Positions 8,254 to 17,455 of a stretch of DNA of 64,000 nt are shown here, piece by piece (the stretch's first letter is position 1; each line of letters opens with the position of its first letter). The stretch lies in NCBI RefSeq assembly GCF_003491345.1, contig NZ_CP025512.1, positions 744,001 through 808,000 of the forward strand. The letters are read 5' to 3'. The DNA comes from Neorhizobium sp. SOG26. Its GTDB lineage: Bacteria; Pseudomonadota; Alphaproteobacteria; Rhizobiales; Rhizobiaceae. The notes under the pieces were generated by a model, which saw only the letters and a program-made list of their open reading frames with translations, ran no database searches and was not told the DNA's origin. The position numbers and the translations under genes were made by a program.

Positions 8254-9852
8254 ATGCAGCATGGTGAGAAAATACTGGACGTAGTCGCCCCCAGATCGCG
8301 CTTCTACCAGGGCGGGTTTGGGCGGCTCTTCCCGGAACTTGAGCCCTGGGTCCCGGACATTCCTCAACCGGCAACTGGCGGGATCGGTACGGCGCAGGCA
8401 CTGCAAAATCATTTCATGAATTTTGTCGCGCAGAACATGGTCGATGCTACCGGGGCTGGCGGCAGGGATATCAGCCTTCCGTCAGGCTACGTGTACTTCG
8501 GGCAGTTCGTGGACCACGACATCACCCACGATGTGACGCCGCTGAGCGAATCCGAGGTAGATCCAAACCGATTACACAACTTCCGTACGCCGCGGCTTGA
8601 TCTCGACAGCCTCTATGGCGCCGGAACGAAGGATCAGCCTTTTCTCTACGAGGCGGGAACAGGAAAGTTCAGGATCGACCAAATCCAGGGCACGAACTTC
8701 CGCGATCTGCCGCGGCATCGTGGAACGGCATTGATCGGCGACCCTCGTAACGATGAGAATATCATCGTAGCGCAATTACATCTTGCCTTCCTGCTGGCCC
8801 ACAACGCCTTGGTTGACGAGGCACGGAAACAAGGCGCCAAGAACCCGTTCGAAACCGCGCGCAAAACGCTGCGCTGGCTGTATCAGTGGGTGGTCTGGAA
8901 TGACTATGTGCGCAGGATCTGCCGCGACGATGTCCACAAGGCGGCGTTACGGCTGGAATCTGGGTCCAGCTTGATCAAGGTCTGGCAGGTTGGCTACGGC
9001 GACGTCTTCGATTGGAAGGTCAACCCCTTCATGCCGGTCGAGTTCTCCGTTGCCGCGTACCGTTCCGGTCACACGCTGGTGCGCGGTGGGTACCAGACGA
9101 ACATTGGAAATGGCGTCGGACCAAACAACGGATTTCCGACATTCGCCGTGGCGAACCCGAACACAAAGGGCGACCTTCGGGGTGGAAATCCGCTGACGAG
9201 TAACCGCGTCATTCAATGGGACTGGTTCCTTCAGATGGATTCATCTTTTGGTCCTGACTTTCCGCAAGTCGCACGCGCCTTCGATCCGCTTCTGGTCGAA
9301 GCGCTGCGACACATGCCCGAGGATCCGGTTAATCCGAGCAGTCCCACTGCTATTCTCAATGTCCTTGCTGCACGAAATCTGGTTCGCGGTGTGCGCATGC
9401 AGCTTCCGGCTGCGAGCGCGGTAGCGACGAAGCTCGGAATCGAACACCTACCAATTCAACAGCAGGAGGATGAAGCCCTTTGGTTCTACATCTTGCGAGA
9501 AGCGCAGTCGACCGAAGCTGTGGGTAGCAATGGCGAGCGACTCGGGTTGCTCGGTTCGATCCTTGTTGCCGCCACGTTTGCCGGGCTGTTGAAGGGGGAC
9601 CCCTTGTCGTTCTTCAACATGGAGCCCGGTTGGACGCCGGATCGTGATCCGCTCCTTCAAGCCTTGGACCAAAACCTGCAAATCAACCGGGATGCGGGGC
9701 AGGCTGGGAATGTGAGCTGGGGCCTTCCGGCCATCGTTCGGCTCTCGGGGCTCCCGGTTGATGGGTCTTCATTCCCCCAGCCTGCCGGTGGTGCCGCTGC
9801 CGCTCCCACGCCGGCGACGCCTGCGCCGCCTACGCCGCCGGCAGCTGGCTAG
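8254..9852 (+). CDS. Animal-type haem peroxidase (peroxidase-cyclooxygenase superfamily)
   Basis: A 532-residue haem peroxidase, probably cytoplasmic or exported by a non-Sec route since no signal peptide is present. Read against myeloperoxidase, the distal residues are Gln84 and His88 in FGQFVDHDI, with Asp87 and Glu168 in the positions of the two haem-ester acids. The catalytic Arg is Arg165 in DPRNDEN, the calcium loop RLDLDSLYG is at 114-122, and the proximal His is His273 in YRSGHTLV. The last 25 residues are Pro/Ala/Thr-rich, a likely disordered tail. Expected chemistry is peroxide-driven oxidation of halides or organic donors; the substrate cannot be read from sequence. It is convergent with the next gene with only one base between stop codons. 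Confidence 0.92.
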   Translation: MQHGEKILDVVAPRSRFYQGGFGRLFPELEPWVPDIPQPATGGIGTAQALQNHFMNFVAQNMVDATGAGGRDISLPSGYVYFGQFVDHDITHDVTPLSESEVDPNRLHNFRTPRLDLDSLYGAGTKDQPFLYEAGTGKFRIDQIQGTNFRDLPRHRGTALIGDPRNDENIIVAQLHLAFLLAHNALVDEARKQGAKNPFETARKTLRWLYQWVVWNDYVRRICRDDVHKAALRLESGSSLIKVWQVGYGDVFDWKVNPFMPVEFSVAAYRSGHTLVRGGYQTNIGNGVGPNNGFPTFAVANPNTKGDLRGGNPLTSNRVIQWDWFLQMDSSFGPDFPQVARAFDPLLVEALRHMPEDPVNPSSPTAILNVLAARNLVRGVRMQLPAASAVATKLGIEHLPIQQQEDEALWFYILREAQSTEAVGSNGERLGLLGSILVAATFAGLLKGDPLSFFNMEPGWTPDRDPLLQALDQNLQINRDAGQAGNVSWGLPAIVRLSGLPVDGSSFPQPAGGAAAAPTPATPAPPTPPAAG

Positions 9853-9853
9853 A

Positions 9854-10900
9854 TCAAAGCACCATCGGATATCGCCGATAAACCTCGGCGATGTCCTTCA
9901 TCACCTCGTCGGAGAGGACAAGGTCGGCGCTGCCGATGTCGGTTCTCAACTGCTCCATCGAGGTGGCGCCGATGATGACCGAGGTCATGAAGGGCCGCGT
10001 CAGGCAGAAGGCGAGTGCCATCTGGGCGAGATCCAGGCTATGCTTGGCCGCAACCTCGATATACGCCTTCACCGCCGGCTCCTGGTACGGTGTCAGGCGG
10101 CCGCCGAGGTCTGTGTTGATGGTGGCGCGGGTCCCTTGGGGCCGGGCGCCATCCTGGTACTTGCCGGTCAGGATGCCGGCGGCGAGCGGTGAATAGGCAA
10201 GCAGGCCGACGTCTTCGTGATGCGACATTTCGGCGAGGTCGAGGTCGAACTGGCGGTAAAGCAGGTTGTACTCGTTCTGGATCGAGGCGATCCGCGGCAG
10301 GCCCTTGTCTTCCGACAGGCGCAGGTATTTCAGCGTGCCCCAGGTGCTTTCGTTGGAAAGGCCGACGGCGCGGACCTTGCCGGCCTTCACCACCTCGTCA
10401 AGCGTCTCGAGGATTTCGGCGATATCGGCGGCTGCCTTCTGGCGATCCTGCTTGAACGGGTCATAGGTCCAGGAGCTGCGGAAATGATAGGTGCCGCGGT
10501 TCGGCCAGTGCACCTGGTAGAGGTCGAGATAGTCGGTCTGGAGACGCTTCAGGCTCGCATCCACCGCTTCGCGGATGCTTGAGGCGGAAATCTCCGTGCC
10601 GCCGCGAATATAGGCGCGACCGCTGCCGGCGACCTTCGAGGCAAGGATCAGGTCCTTGCGCTTGGCAGCGTTCTTGGCGATCCAGGTGCCGATATATTCC
10701 TCGGTCCGGCCATAGGTCTCCGCACCGGCTGGCGTCGTCGGGTAAAGCTCTGCCGTGTCAAAGAAGTTCACGCCGTTCTCGAAGGCGTAGTCCATCTGCT
10801 CATGGGCTTCCGCTTCCGTGTTCTGCGTGCCCCAAGTCATGGTGCCGAGGCAGATCTCCGAAACGGACATGTCCGTGCGGCCGAGTGTCTTGTATTTCAT
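9854..10900 (-). CDS. Aldo/keto reductase (Tas/YajO-like)
   Basis: A 348-residue NADP-dependent oxidoreductase of the AKR barrel fold. The catalytic tetrad is visible as FFDTAELYP (Asp and Tyr), LILASKVAG (Lys) and LYQVHWPNR (His). Phosphate-binding sequence IIGATSMEQL lies near the C-terminus. The start is the ATG at 10900 (MKYKTLGRTDMSVSEICLG); an upstream GTG would add 11 residues that do not look conserved. Family length and the long insert after the Tyr fit the Tas subgroup, whose natural substrates are mostly unknown. Expression is probably monocistronic. Confidence 0.93.
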   Translation of the reverse strand: MKYKTLGRTDMSVSEICLGTMTWGTQNTEAEAHEQMDYAFENGVNFFDTAELYPTTPAGAETYGRTEEYIGTWIAKNAAKRKDLILASKVAGSGRAYIRGGTEISASSIREAVDASLKRLQTDYLDLYQVHWPNRGTYHFRSSWTYDPFKQDRQKAAADIAEILETLDEVVKAGKVRAVGLSNESTWGTLKYLRLSEDKGLPRIASIQNEYNLLYRQFDLDLAEMSHHEDVGLLAYSPLAAGILTGKYQDGARPQGTRATINTDLGGRLTPYQEPAVKAYIEVAAKHSLDLAQMALAFCLTRPFMTSVIIGATSMEQLRTDIGSADLVLSDEVMKDIAEVYRRYPMVL

Positions 10901-11108
10901 GGAAAATGGTCCCGTCCTTAAAATCCGCCGCACGTTTTAATGGGGAATGCCGCGCATGCAAGGGCCGGTGGCGGCGATTCAGACCTCAACGTCCCTGAAC
11001 GGTTTCCCACAGATCCGTGATCGCGGCGGGAACTTTCCGTGTTGGTTGCATCTTGAAGGCGATGGGTCCAAAGAGCGGCCGAAAGTTGGTAATTTAGAGG
11101 TTCCTTTT

Positions 11109-12395
11109 ATGACTGATGCAACGCAAGTTGGTGAGGGCAATGTGCCGGATGCCGGGGTGCCGCCCACAAGCGGGCGCTGGAAGCTGATAGGTCCGGGCAT
11201 TGTTGCGGCCGCCACCGGCGTAGGTGCTGGTGATCTTGTCGCAACCCTGATCGCCGGTTCGCGCTTCGGTTACGCGCTGCTCTGGGCCGCCGTGATTGGC
11301 TGTATCGTCAAGATCGCGCTTGCGGAGGGCTCGGCCCGTTATCACCTCGCGACCGGCTCGACCATGCTTGAAGGCTGGAAGTCGCTCGGCCGCTGGACGA
11401 GCTGGTATTTCGGCATCTACATCATCATCTGGGGCTTCGTGTATGGCGCGACCGCCATGAGCGCGACGGCGCTGCCTCTGGCCGCCCTGTTTCCCGCGGT
11501 GCCGCTGTGGATCTGGGCGATCCTCTCCGGCGTGCTTTGTGCCACCTTCGTCGCGTTGAATCGCTACGAGATGTTCGAGAACGCGATGAAGGTGTGCATC
11601 GGCATCATGTTCGTCGTCGTGGTCGGCGTGGCGCTCATCGTCGTGCCGAATGTCGGCCAGGCGCTGACGGGCCTCATCCCGACCATTCCGGAAGGCTCGG
11701 TGGTTTACACGCTCGGCCTGATCGGCGGCGTCGGCGGAACGATCACCATGGCCTCCTACGGCTACTGGGTGAATGCCAAGGGCTGGCGCACACCCGAATG
11801 GATGGGCGTCATGCGGCTCGACAACCGCGTGTCCTACATCATCACCGGCATCTTCGTGATCGCCATGCTGATCATCGGCGCGGAAATGCTCTACACCGCA
11901 CAGATCGCACTCTCCTCGGGTGATCGCGGCCTGCTCGACCTCGACAAGGTGCTGCGTGAACGATTTGGACCGGTTGTCTCCATCGTTTTCCTGATCGGCT
12001 TCTTTGCGACCGCCGTCTCCTCCATCCTCGGCGTCTGGCACGGCGTCTCCCTGTTGTTTGCGGACTTCATCCGCGTCCACATCAAGGGCGGGACGGGCTC
12101 GCGGGTGGGGCTGGAGAAGAGCGCGGCCTTCAAGTTCTACCTGTTCTGGCTCACCATCCCGCCGATGACGCTGCTGTGGTTCGGGCGGCCGTTCACGCTC
12201 GTCATCATCTATGGTGCGCTCGGCGCCTTCTTCATGCCGTTCCTCGCCATCACGCTGATCTGGCTCCTGAACTCGGCGCGGGTGCCGAAGGAATGGCGCA
12301 GCAGCTGGCTGTCAAACGGGCTGCTCGGCCTTTCCGCGGCGCTCTTCATCGTGCTCTGCATCAACGAACTGGTCGGCCTCGTCTCCGGCTCGTGA
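11109..12395 (+). CDS. Nramp-family transporter lacking canonical metal-site motifs
   Basis: A 428-residue membrane protein with about eleven helices. It starts at the ATG at 11109 after AGAGG; the longer in-frame start would add 54 residues with no family match. The GPGIVAAATG opening of helix 1 is Nramp-like, but the DPGN metal motif is replaced by GAGD (near 39-42). In helix 6 the usual MPH is MAS (214-216). The rest, including LIGFFATAVSSILG, keeps the Nramp hydrophobic pattern. Canonical Mn/Fe transport is therefore doubtful; other substrates are known among Nramp-related groups. It stands alone upstream of fabD. Confidence 0.85.
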   Translation: MTDATQVGEGNVPDAGVPPTSGRWKLIGPGIVAAATGVGAGDLVATLIAGSRFGYALLWAAVIGCIVKIALAEGSARYHLATGSTMLEGWKSLGRWTSWYFGIYIIIWGFVYGATAMSATALPLAALFPAVPLWIWAILSGVLCATFVALNRYEMFENAMKVCIGIMFVVVVGVALIVVPNVGQALTGLIPTIPEGSVVYTLGLIGGVGGTITMASYGYWVNAKGWRTPEWMGVMRLDNRVSYIITGIFVIAMLIIGAEMLYTAQIALSSGDRGLLDLDKVLRERFGPVVSIVFLIGFFATAVSSILGVWHGVSLLFADFIRVHIKGGTGSRVGLEKSAAFKFYLFWLTIPPMTLLWFGRPFTLVIIYGALGAFFMPFLAITLIWLLNSARVPKEWRSSWLSNGLLGLSAALFIVLCINELVGLVSGS

Positions 12396-12479
12396 TCGGC
12401 CCGGCGGACGGTTGCGCCCTTGACTCCGCGCTTTCAAATGTGAATGGAGGGCAAAATCATCAGGGAAGGAACCGTCCGC

Positions 12480-13436
12480 ATGGGTGCTCCATCAAACATC
12501 GCATTCACATTCCCCGGACAGGGCAGCCAGGCCGTCGGCATGGGCAAGGACCTCGCCGAGGCTTTTCCTGAAGCGCGTGCCGTTTTCGAGGAAGTCGACG
12601 AGGCGCTGGGCCAGAAGCTTTCCGATATCATGTGGAATGGTCCGGAAGAAACACTGACCCTGACCGCAAACGCACAGCCGGCTCTGATGGCAGTGTCGAT
12701 GGCGGCGATCCGGGTGCTGGAGGCGCGTGGTCTCAACCTCGCCGACAAGGTGGCCTATGTCGCGGGCCACTCGCTCGGCGAATATTCCGCGCTCTGTGCA
12801 GCAGGCACCTTCTCGCTTGCCGATACGGCGCGCCTGCTGCGCATTCGCGGCGATGCCATGCAATCGGCGGTGCCGGTGGGGCAGGGCGCCATGGCGGCAA
12901 TCATCGGCCTGGATCATGGCGATGTCGATGCTGTCTGCACAGAAGCACGCGCTGACGGCGTTTGCCAGATCGCCAACGACAACGGTGGCGGCCAGATCGT
13001 CATTTCCGGTTCGAAGGCTGCGGTCGAAAAGGCTGCAGCACTCGCCACGGAAAAGGGCGCCAAGCGTGCCATCATGCTGCCGGTGTCCGCGCCTTTCCAC
13101 AGCGACCTGATGGCGCCGGCGGCTGACGCCATGCGTCACGCGCTGGGCAAGGTCGACAAGAAGAACCCGGTCGTGCCGGTGGTCGCCAATGTGCGCGCCG
13201 CTCCGGTCTACGATGCCGACGAGATCGTCCAGTTGCTCGTGACGCAGGTGACCAGCCAGGTGCGCTGGCGCGAAACGGTGGAGTGGTTCGGCCAGAACGG
13301 CATCACCACCCTTTACGAGATCGGTTCCGGCAAAGTGCTGACAGGCCTTGCCCGCCGCATCGACAAGAATATTTCCGGCATTGCCGTCAACACGCCGGCC
13401 GATATCGATGCGGCGCTTGCCGCCATCCTCGGCTGA
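12480..13436 (+). CDS. fabD: Malonyl CoA-acyl carrier protein transacylase
   Basis: A 318-residue enzyme that loads malonyl groups onto acyl carrier protein for fatty-acid synthesis. The nucleophile is Ser98 in AGHSLGE, the partner is His207 in SAPFHS, and the FPGQGSQ oxyanion motif lies at 11-17. The ATG at 12480 follows AGGGAAGGA with normal spacing; an upstream in-frame ATG at 12444 would add 12 residues before the conserved NIAFTFPGQGSQ. It is the first gene of the fabD-fabG pair (16 bases apart), then acpP and fabF on the same strand. Confidence 0.96.
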   Translation: MGAPSNIAFTFPGQGSQAVGMGKDLAEAFPEARAVFEEVDEALGQKLSDIMWNGPEETLTLTANAQPALMAVSMAAIRVLEARGLNLADKVAYVAGHSLGEYSALCAAGTFSLADTARLLRIRGDAMQSAVPVGQGAMAAIIGLDHGDVDAVCTEARADGVCQIANDNGGGQIVISGSKAAVEKAAALATEKGAKRAIMLPVSAPFHSDLMAPAADAMRHALGKVDKKNPVVPVVANVRAAPVYDADEIVQLLVTQVTSQVRWRETVEWFGQNGITTLYEIGSGKVLTGLARRIDKNISGIAVNTPADIDAALAAILG

Positions 13437-13452
13437 AGAAAGGAAAGATCCT

Positions 13453-14190
13453 ATGTTTGATTTGACCGGCCGCAAGGCATTGGTGACGGGTGCAACCGGT
13501 GGCCTCGGCGAAGAGATCGCCCGCATGCTGCATGCCCAGGGCGCAACCGTCGGCCTGCACGGCACGCGCGTTGAAAAGCTCGAGGCGCTGGCAGCCGAAC
13601 TTGGCGACCGCGTCAAGATCTTCCCGGCAAACCTGTCGGACCGCGATGAGGTAAAGGCGCTCGGGGAGAAGGCTGAGGTCGAACTTGAAGGCGTCGATAT
13701 CCTGGTCAACAATGCGGGCATCACCAAGGACGGCCTGTTCGTCCGGATGAGCGATGCTGATTGGGATTCGGTCCTCGAAGTGAACCTCACGGCTGTCTTC
13801 CGCCTGACGCGCGAACTGACCCACCCGATGATGCGCCGCCGGCATGGCCGCATCATCAACATCACGTCCGTGGTCGGTGTCACCGGCAATCCGGGCCAGG
13901 CAAACTACTGCGCCTCCAAGGCCGGCATGATCGGCTTTTCGAAGTCGCTCGCCCAGGAAATCGCCACCCGCAACGTGACGGTCAACTGCGTCGCCCCGGG
14001 CTTCATCGAAAGCGCCATGACCGGCAAGCTGAACGACAAGCAGAAGGAAGCGATCCTCGGCGCGATCCCGATGAAGCGGATGGGCGCTGGCTCCGATATT
14101 GCTGCCGCCGTGCTTTATCTTGCCTCCAACGAAGCCGGCTACGTCACCGGCCAGACGGTTCACGTCAACGGCGGCATGGCAATGATTTGA
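13453..14190 (+). CDS. fabG: 3-oxoacyl-ACP reductase
   Basis: A 245-residue short-chain dehydrogenase that reduces 3-oxoacyl-ACP with NADPH. The cofactor motif TGATGGLG is at 12-19, NNAG at 86-89, and the catalytic Ser139, Tyr152 and Lys156 (YCASK) are all present. The C-terminal YVTGQTVHVNGGMAMI is the FabG ending. It lies between fabD and acpP, which separates it from the many other SDR proteins of this fold. The start is the ATG at 13453 after AGAAAGGAAAG. Confidence 0.96.
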   Translation: MFDLTGRKALVTGATGGLGEEIARMLHAQGATVGLHGTRVEKLEALAAELGDRVKIFPANLSDRDEVKALGEKAEVELEGVDILVNNAGITKDGLFVRMSDADWDSVLEVNLTAVFRLTRELTHPMMRRRHGRIINITSVVGVTGNPGQANYCASKAGMIGFSKSLAQEIATRNVTVNCVAPGFIESAMTGKLNDKQKEAILGAIPMKRMGAGSDIAAAVLYLASNEAGYVTGQTVHVNGGMAMI

Positions 14191-14466
14191 GCCATTGAGC
14201 CGCAACGACAAATCCCTGTTGGCAGCGGCGAAGTGGAACAAATTCTGGCTTTGCGGAACAGTTAATCCATGTTAAGCGGGCCAAGACTGTGAAATAGTCA
14301 CCCTGATAATCAGGCCGTCATATTGCGTGATTGCGATGCGATGGGAACCTGAAAAGGGGGCAACGGGTTTGCCGGGATCGCGGCTGGATTTAGCTGCGGT
14401 TGCTGGTTTTAACAGGATGCGGATGTCATCCAGGCATTCGATAAGACAAAGGTCGAGGAAACCGAC

Positions 14467-14703
14467 ATGAGCGATATCGCTGAACGCGTTAAGAAAATTG
14501 TTATTGATCATCTCGGCGTCGATGCCGACAAGGTAGTTGAAGGCGCAAGCTTCATCGACGATCTTGGCGCGGACTCGCTCGACACCGTCGAACTGGTCAT
14601 GGCTTTCGAAGAAGAATTCGGCGTTGAAATTCCTGACGATGCCGCCGATTCCATTCTGACCGTCGGCGACGCAGTGAAGTTCATCGAGAAGGCCCAGGCC
14701 TGA
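14467..14703 (+). CDS. acpP: Acyl carrier protein
   Basis: A 78-residue acidic four-helix protein that carries growing acyl chains. The 4'-phosphopantetheine attachment site is Ser37 in [12 protein letters not shown]. It is the standard fatty-acid ACP by position, between fabG and fabF, and not the NodF or AcpXL type. A 276-base gap upstream of it has no gene and probably holds its own strong promoter and a long leader, as expected for one of the most abundant proteins. Confidence 0.97.
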   Translation: MSDIAERVKKIVIDHLGVDADKVVEGASFIDDLGADSLDTVELVMAFEEEFGVEIPDDAADSILTVGDAVKFIEKAQA

Positions 14704-14746
14704 TCGACTGACATATTTGGGATGAGCCGCAAGGTCGATCCCGACG

Positions 14747-14770
14747 ACGGCCCGCTTGCTCGGGCCGTTT
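14747..14770 (+). terminator. Hairpin after acpP
   Basis: ACGGCCCG (14747-14754) and CGGGCCGT (14761-14768) form an exact 8-bp GC-rich stem with a 6-base loop. Only two or three T residues follow, so termination may be partial, letting some transcripts continue into fabF. Confidence 0.55.
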
Positions 14771-14812
14771 CCGCAAATAAGAACACTAAGCATATAGGGT
14801 AGGGCGCTGGCG

Positions 14813-16075
14813 ATGAGACGTGTCGTTATCACCGGTACCGGCATGGTATCTCCACTCGGTTGCGGAACGGAAGTCAGCTGGCAACGCTTGCTGGCCGGCG
14901 AAAATGCCGCTCGTCTCGTGACGGAATTCGAGGTAGATGACCTGCCCGCGAAGATTGCCTGCCGCCTGCCTTTCGGCGACGGCACCAACGGCACCTTCAA
15001 TCCAGATGACTGGATGGAGCCGAAGGAACAGCGCAAGGTCGATCCCTTCATCATCTACGGCATGGCTGCCGCGGACATGGCGCTGAAGGATGCCGACTGG
15101 CATCCGCAGACCGACGAAGACCAGATCGCCACCGGCGTGCTGATCGGCTCCGGCATTGGCGGTCTCGACGGCATCGTCGAGGCAGGCTACACCCTGCGCG
15201 ACAAGGGACCGCGGCGCATTTCGCCGTTCTTTATTCCCGGTCGCCTGATCAATCTCGTTTCCGGCCAGGTCTCGATCCGCCACAAGCTGCGCGGTCCCAA
15301 CCATGCCGTTGTCACGGCCTGTTCCACCGGCGCGCATGCAATCGGTGACGCAGCGCGTCTCATCATGCTCGGCGACGCCGATGTCATGGTGGCCGGTGGC
15401 GCAGAATCGCCGATCTGCCGCATCTCGCTCGCGGGCTTTGCCGCCTGCAAGGCGCTGTCCACGCAGCACAACGACGACCCGCAGAAGGCATCGCGTCCAT
15501 ACGATCGTGACCGTGACGGCTTCGTCATGGGCGAGGGCGCCGGCATCGTGGTTCTCGAGGAGCTGGAACATGCCAAGGCGCGTGGCGCCAAGATTTATGC
15601 CGAAGTCGTGGGCTATGGCCTGTCGGGCGATGCCTACCACATCACGGCTCCTTCCGAGGACGGCGACGGCGCGTATCGCTGCATGTCGGCCGCCCTGAAG
15701 CGTGCGGGCTTGAACGCCTCCGACATCGACTACATCAATGCCCATGGCACCTCGACCATGGCCGACACGATCGAACTCGGCGCTGTCGAGCGCCTGGTCG
15801 GCAATGCCGCCTCAAAGATTTCGATGTCGTCCACCAAGTCGGCGATCGGCCACCTTCTCGGTGCCGCCGGTGCCGTGGAGGCCATCTTCTCCACGCTCGC
15901 GATCCGCGACAACGTCGCTCCGCCGACGCTCAACCTCGACAATCCCGATGTCGAGACCGCGATTGATCTCGTTCCGCACAAGGCGCGCAAGCGTGACATC
16001 AACGTGGCGCTGTCGAACTCCTTCGGGTTCGGCGGTACGAATGCCTCGCTGGTTCTGCGCCGCTACGACGCCTGA
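14813..16075 (+). CDS. fabF: 3-oxoacyl-ACP synthase II
   Basis: A 420-residue condensing enzyme that extends acyl-ACP with malonyl-ACP. The catalytic triad is Cys170 (VTACSTGAH), His311 (NAHGTST) and His347 (SAIGHLLGAAG). The C-terminal GFGGTN motif is present. It follows acpP by 109 bases and is followed by mltG, the usual rhizobial order. The N-terminus MRRVVITGTGMVSPLG shows the ATG at 14813 is the true start. Confidence 0.97.
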   Translation: MRRVVITGTGMVSPLGCGTEVSWQRLLAGENAARLVTEFEVDDLPAKIACRLPFGDGTNGTFNPDDWMEPKEQRKVDPFIIYGMAAADMALKDADWHPQTDEDQIATGVLIGSGIGGLDGIVEAGYTLRDKGPRRISPFFIPGRLINLVSGQVSIRHKLRGPNHAVVTACSTGAHAIGDAARLIMLGDADVMVAGGAESPICRISLAGFAACKALSTQHNDDPQKASRPYDRDRDGFVMGEGAGIVVLEELEHAKARGAKIYAEVVGYGLSGDAYHITAPSEDGDGAYRCMSAALKRAGLNASDIDYINAHGTSTMADTIELGAVERLVGNAASKISMSSTKSAIGHLLGAAGAVEAIFSTLAIRDNVAPPTLNLDNPDVETAIDLVPHKARKRDINVALSNSFGFGGTNASLVLRRYDA

Positions 16076-16082
16076 TGCCACT

Positions 16083-16106
16083 GGACCTGGGAGTTCTCCC
16101 GGGTCC
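16083..16106 (+). terminator. Hairpin after fabF
   Basis: GGACCTGGGAG and CTCCCGGGTCC (16083-16093, 16096-16106) pair over 11 positions with one G-T pair, 7 bases after the fabF stop. The loop is only two bases and no T-run follows, so this is a stable 3' structure or a weak terminator. Confidence 0.45.
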
Positions 16107-16192
16107 TGATCATTGGCGAACCTGTTTTTGCCGCATTACGTGGCCAAACAACGAGTCATGTCTTTGTATAAGTTCTGACCCCGGGGGCGCGG

Positions 16193-17410
16193 TTGAGTGA
16201 TTCCAGTCATGTGAACGATCTGCCTCCTGCCAACGGCAGGGGCCGGATCATTCCGAAGTCGCCGAACGAGGCGTTGAAGCCGGAGCGGGTGCCGGATCCA
16301 CCACGTCGGTCGAAGAAGGCGCGCAGCCAGCTCGTCATCTTCCTGAACTTCGTTATGACCATGGTGGTGGCGATCTGCCTGATTGGTGCTGCCGTCTTCT
16401 ATTATGCGCTGTCCACCTATCAGCAGCCGGGGCCACTTGCCGCCAACACGAATTTCGTGGTGCGCGAAGGCGCAGGCCTTGAGGAAATCGCCAACAGCCT
16501 GGCGCGCAACGAGATCATCGACAGCGATCCGCGCATCTTCCAGTATGTGACGGCGGTGCAGCTTGGTTACTTTTCCGGCGACCGCAGCAACCGTCGCAGC
16601 CTGAAGTCGGGCGAATACGAGATCAAGGCGCATGCCTCGATGCAGGACATCGCCAACCTGCTCGAGTCCGGCAAGTCGATCCTGCACTCGATTTCCATGC
16701 CGGAAGGCCTGACGGTGCGGCAGATGATGCTGCGGCTCGCGGAAGATCCGACGCTTGAAGGCGACATTCCGGCCGAACTGCCGGCTGAAGGCACGCTTCG
16801 CCCGGACACCTACAAGTTCTCCCGCGGCAGCAAGCGCGCGGACATCATCCAGCAGATGCGCGTCGCACAGCAGAAGCTCGTCGACCAGATCTGGGAGCGC
16901 CGCGATCCTGACCTGCCGATCAAGACCAAGGAAGAGTTCGTCATCCTGGCGTCGATCGTGGAGAAGGAAACGGGCAAGGAAGACGAGCGCGCCCATGTGG
17001 CTTCCGTCTTCATCAATCGCCTGCAGCGCGGCATGCGCCTGCAGTCCGACCCGACGATCATCTACGGCCTCTTCGGCGGTGAGGGGAAGCCGGCCGACCG
17101 GCCGATCTACAAGTCCGACCTCGCCAAGCCGACGCCCTACAACACCTACCAGATCAAGGGCCTGCCGCCGACGCCGATCGCCAATCCGGGCCGTGCAGCG
17201 CTCGAGGCCGTCGCCAATCCGTGGCGGACCAAGGATCTCTACTTTGTGGCCGATGGCACGGGTGGGCACGTCTTTGCTGCGACGCTTGAAGAACACAATG
17301 CCAATGTTCGCCGCTGGCGCAGGCTGGAAGCCGAACGGGCTGCCAATCCGGAAGTGGTGGACGGCCAGCCGGATGGCGACGAGGCAGAAAAGCCGCCGAA
17401 GAGCAACTGA
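16193..17410 (+). CDS. mltG: Endolytic peptidoglycan transglycosylase MltG
   Basis: A 405-residue inner-membrane enzyme that cuts nascent glycan strands and sets their length. A cytoplasmic basic N-terminus is followed by one membrane helix (about 46-72), a LysM-like region and the YceG catalytic domain. The ASIVEKET motif (253-260) carries the catalytic Glu, and PTPYNTYQIKGLPPTPI is the family's substrate-cleft signature. The start is a TTG at 16193; no in-frame ATG lies before the membrane helix region other than internal ones, so the exact start is uncertain. It is the first of mltG-yicC-gmk. Confidence 0.94.
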   Translation: MSDSSHVNDLPPANGRGRIIPKSPNEALKPERVPDPPRRSKKARSQLVIFLNFVMTMVVAICLIGAAVFYYALSTYQQPGPLAANTNFVVREGAGLEEIANSLARNEIIDSDPRIFQYVTAVQLGYFSGDRSNRRSLKSGEYEIKAHASMQDIANLLESGKSILHSISMPEGLTVRQMMLRLAEDPTLEGDIPAELPAEGTLRPDTYKFSRGSKRADIIQQMRVAQQKLVDQIWERRDPDLPIKTKEEFVILASIVEKETGKEDERAHVASVFINRLQRGMRLQSDPTIIYGLFGGEGKPADRPIYKSDLAKPTPYNTYQIKGLPPTPIANPGRAALEAVANPWRTKDLYFVADGTGGHVFAATLEEHNANVRRWRRLEAERAANPEVVDGQPDGDEAEKPPKSN

Positions 17411-17455
17411 GCCTTCGGCGACAATGCCGGCTGCTGATCCTGCCATATTCTGGAG

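Noticed and set aside
8254..9852. Secretion signal or dockerin-like repeats on the peroxidase
   Set aside because: The N-terminus is polar, and the C-terminal Pro/Ala tail has no repeat with calcium-binding pattern.
14191..14466. A small RNA or riboswitch before acpP
   Set aside because: The gap is long but no strong stem or known aptamer pattern could be picked out by eye; a leader is likely but unsupported in detail.
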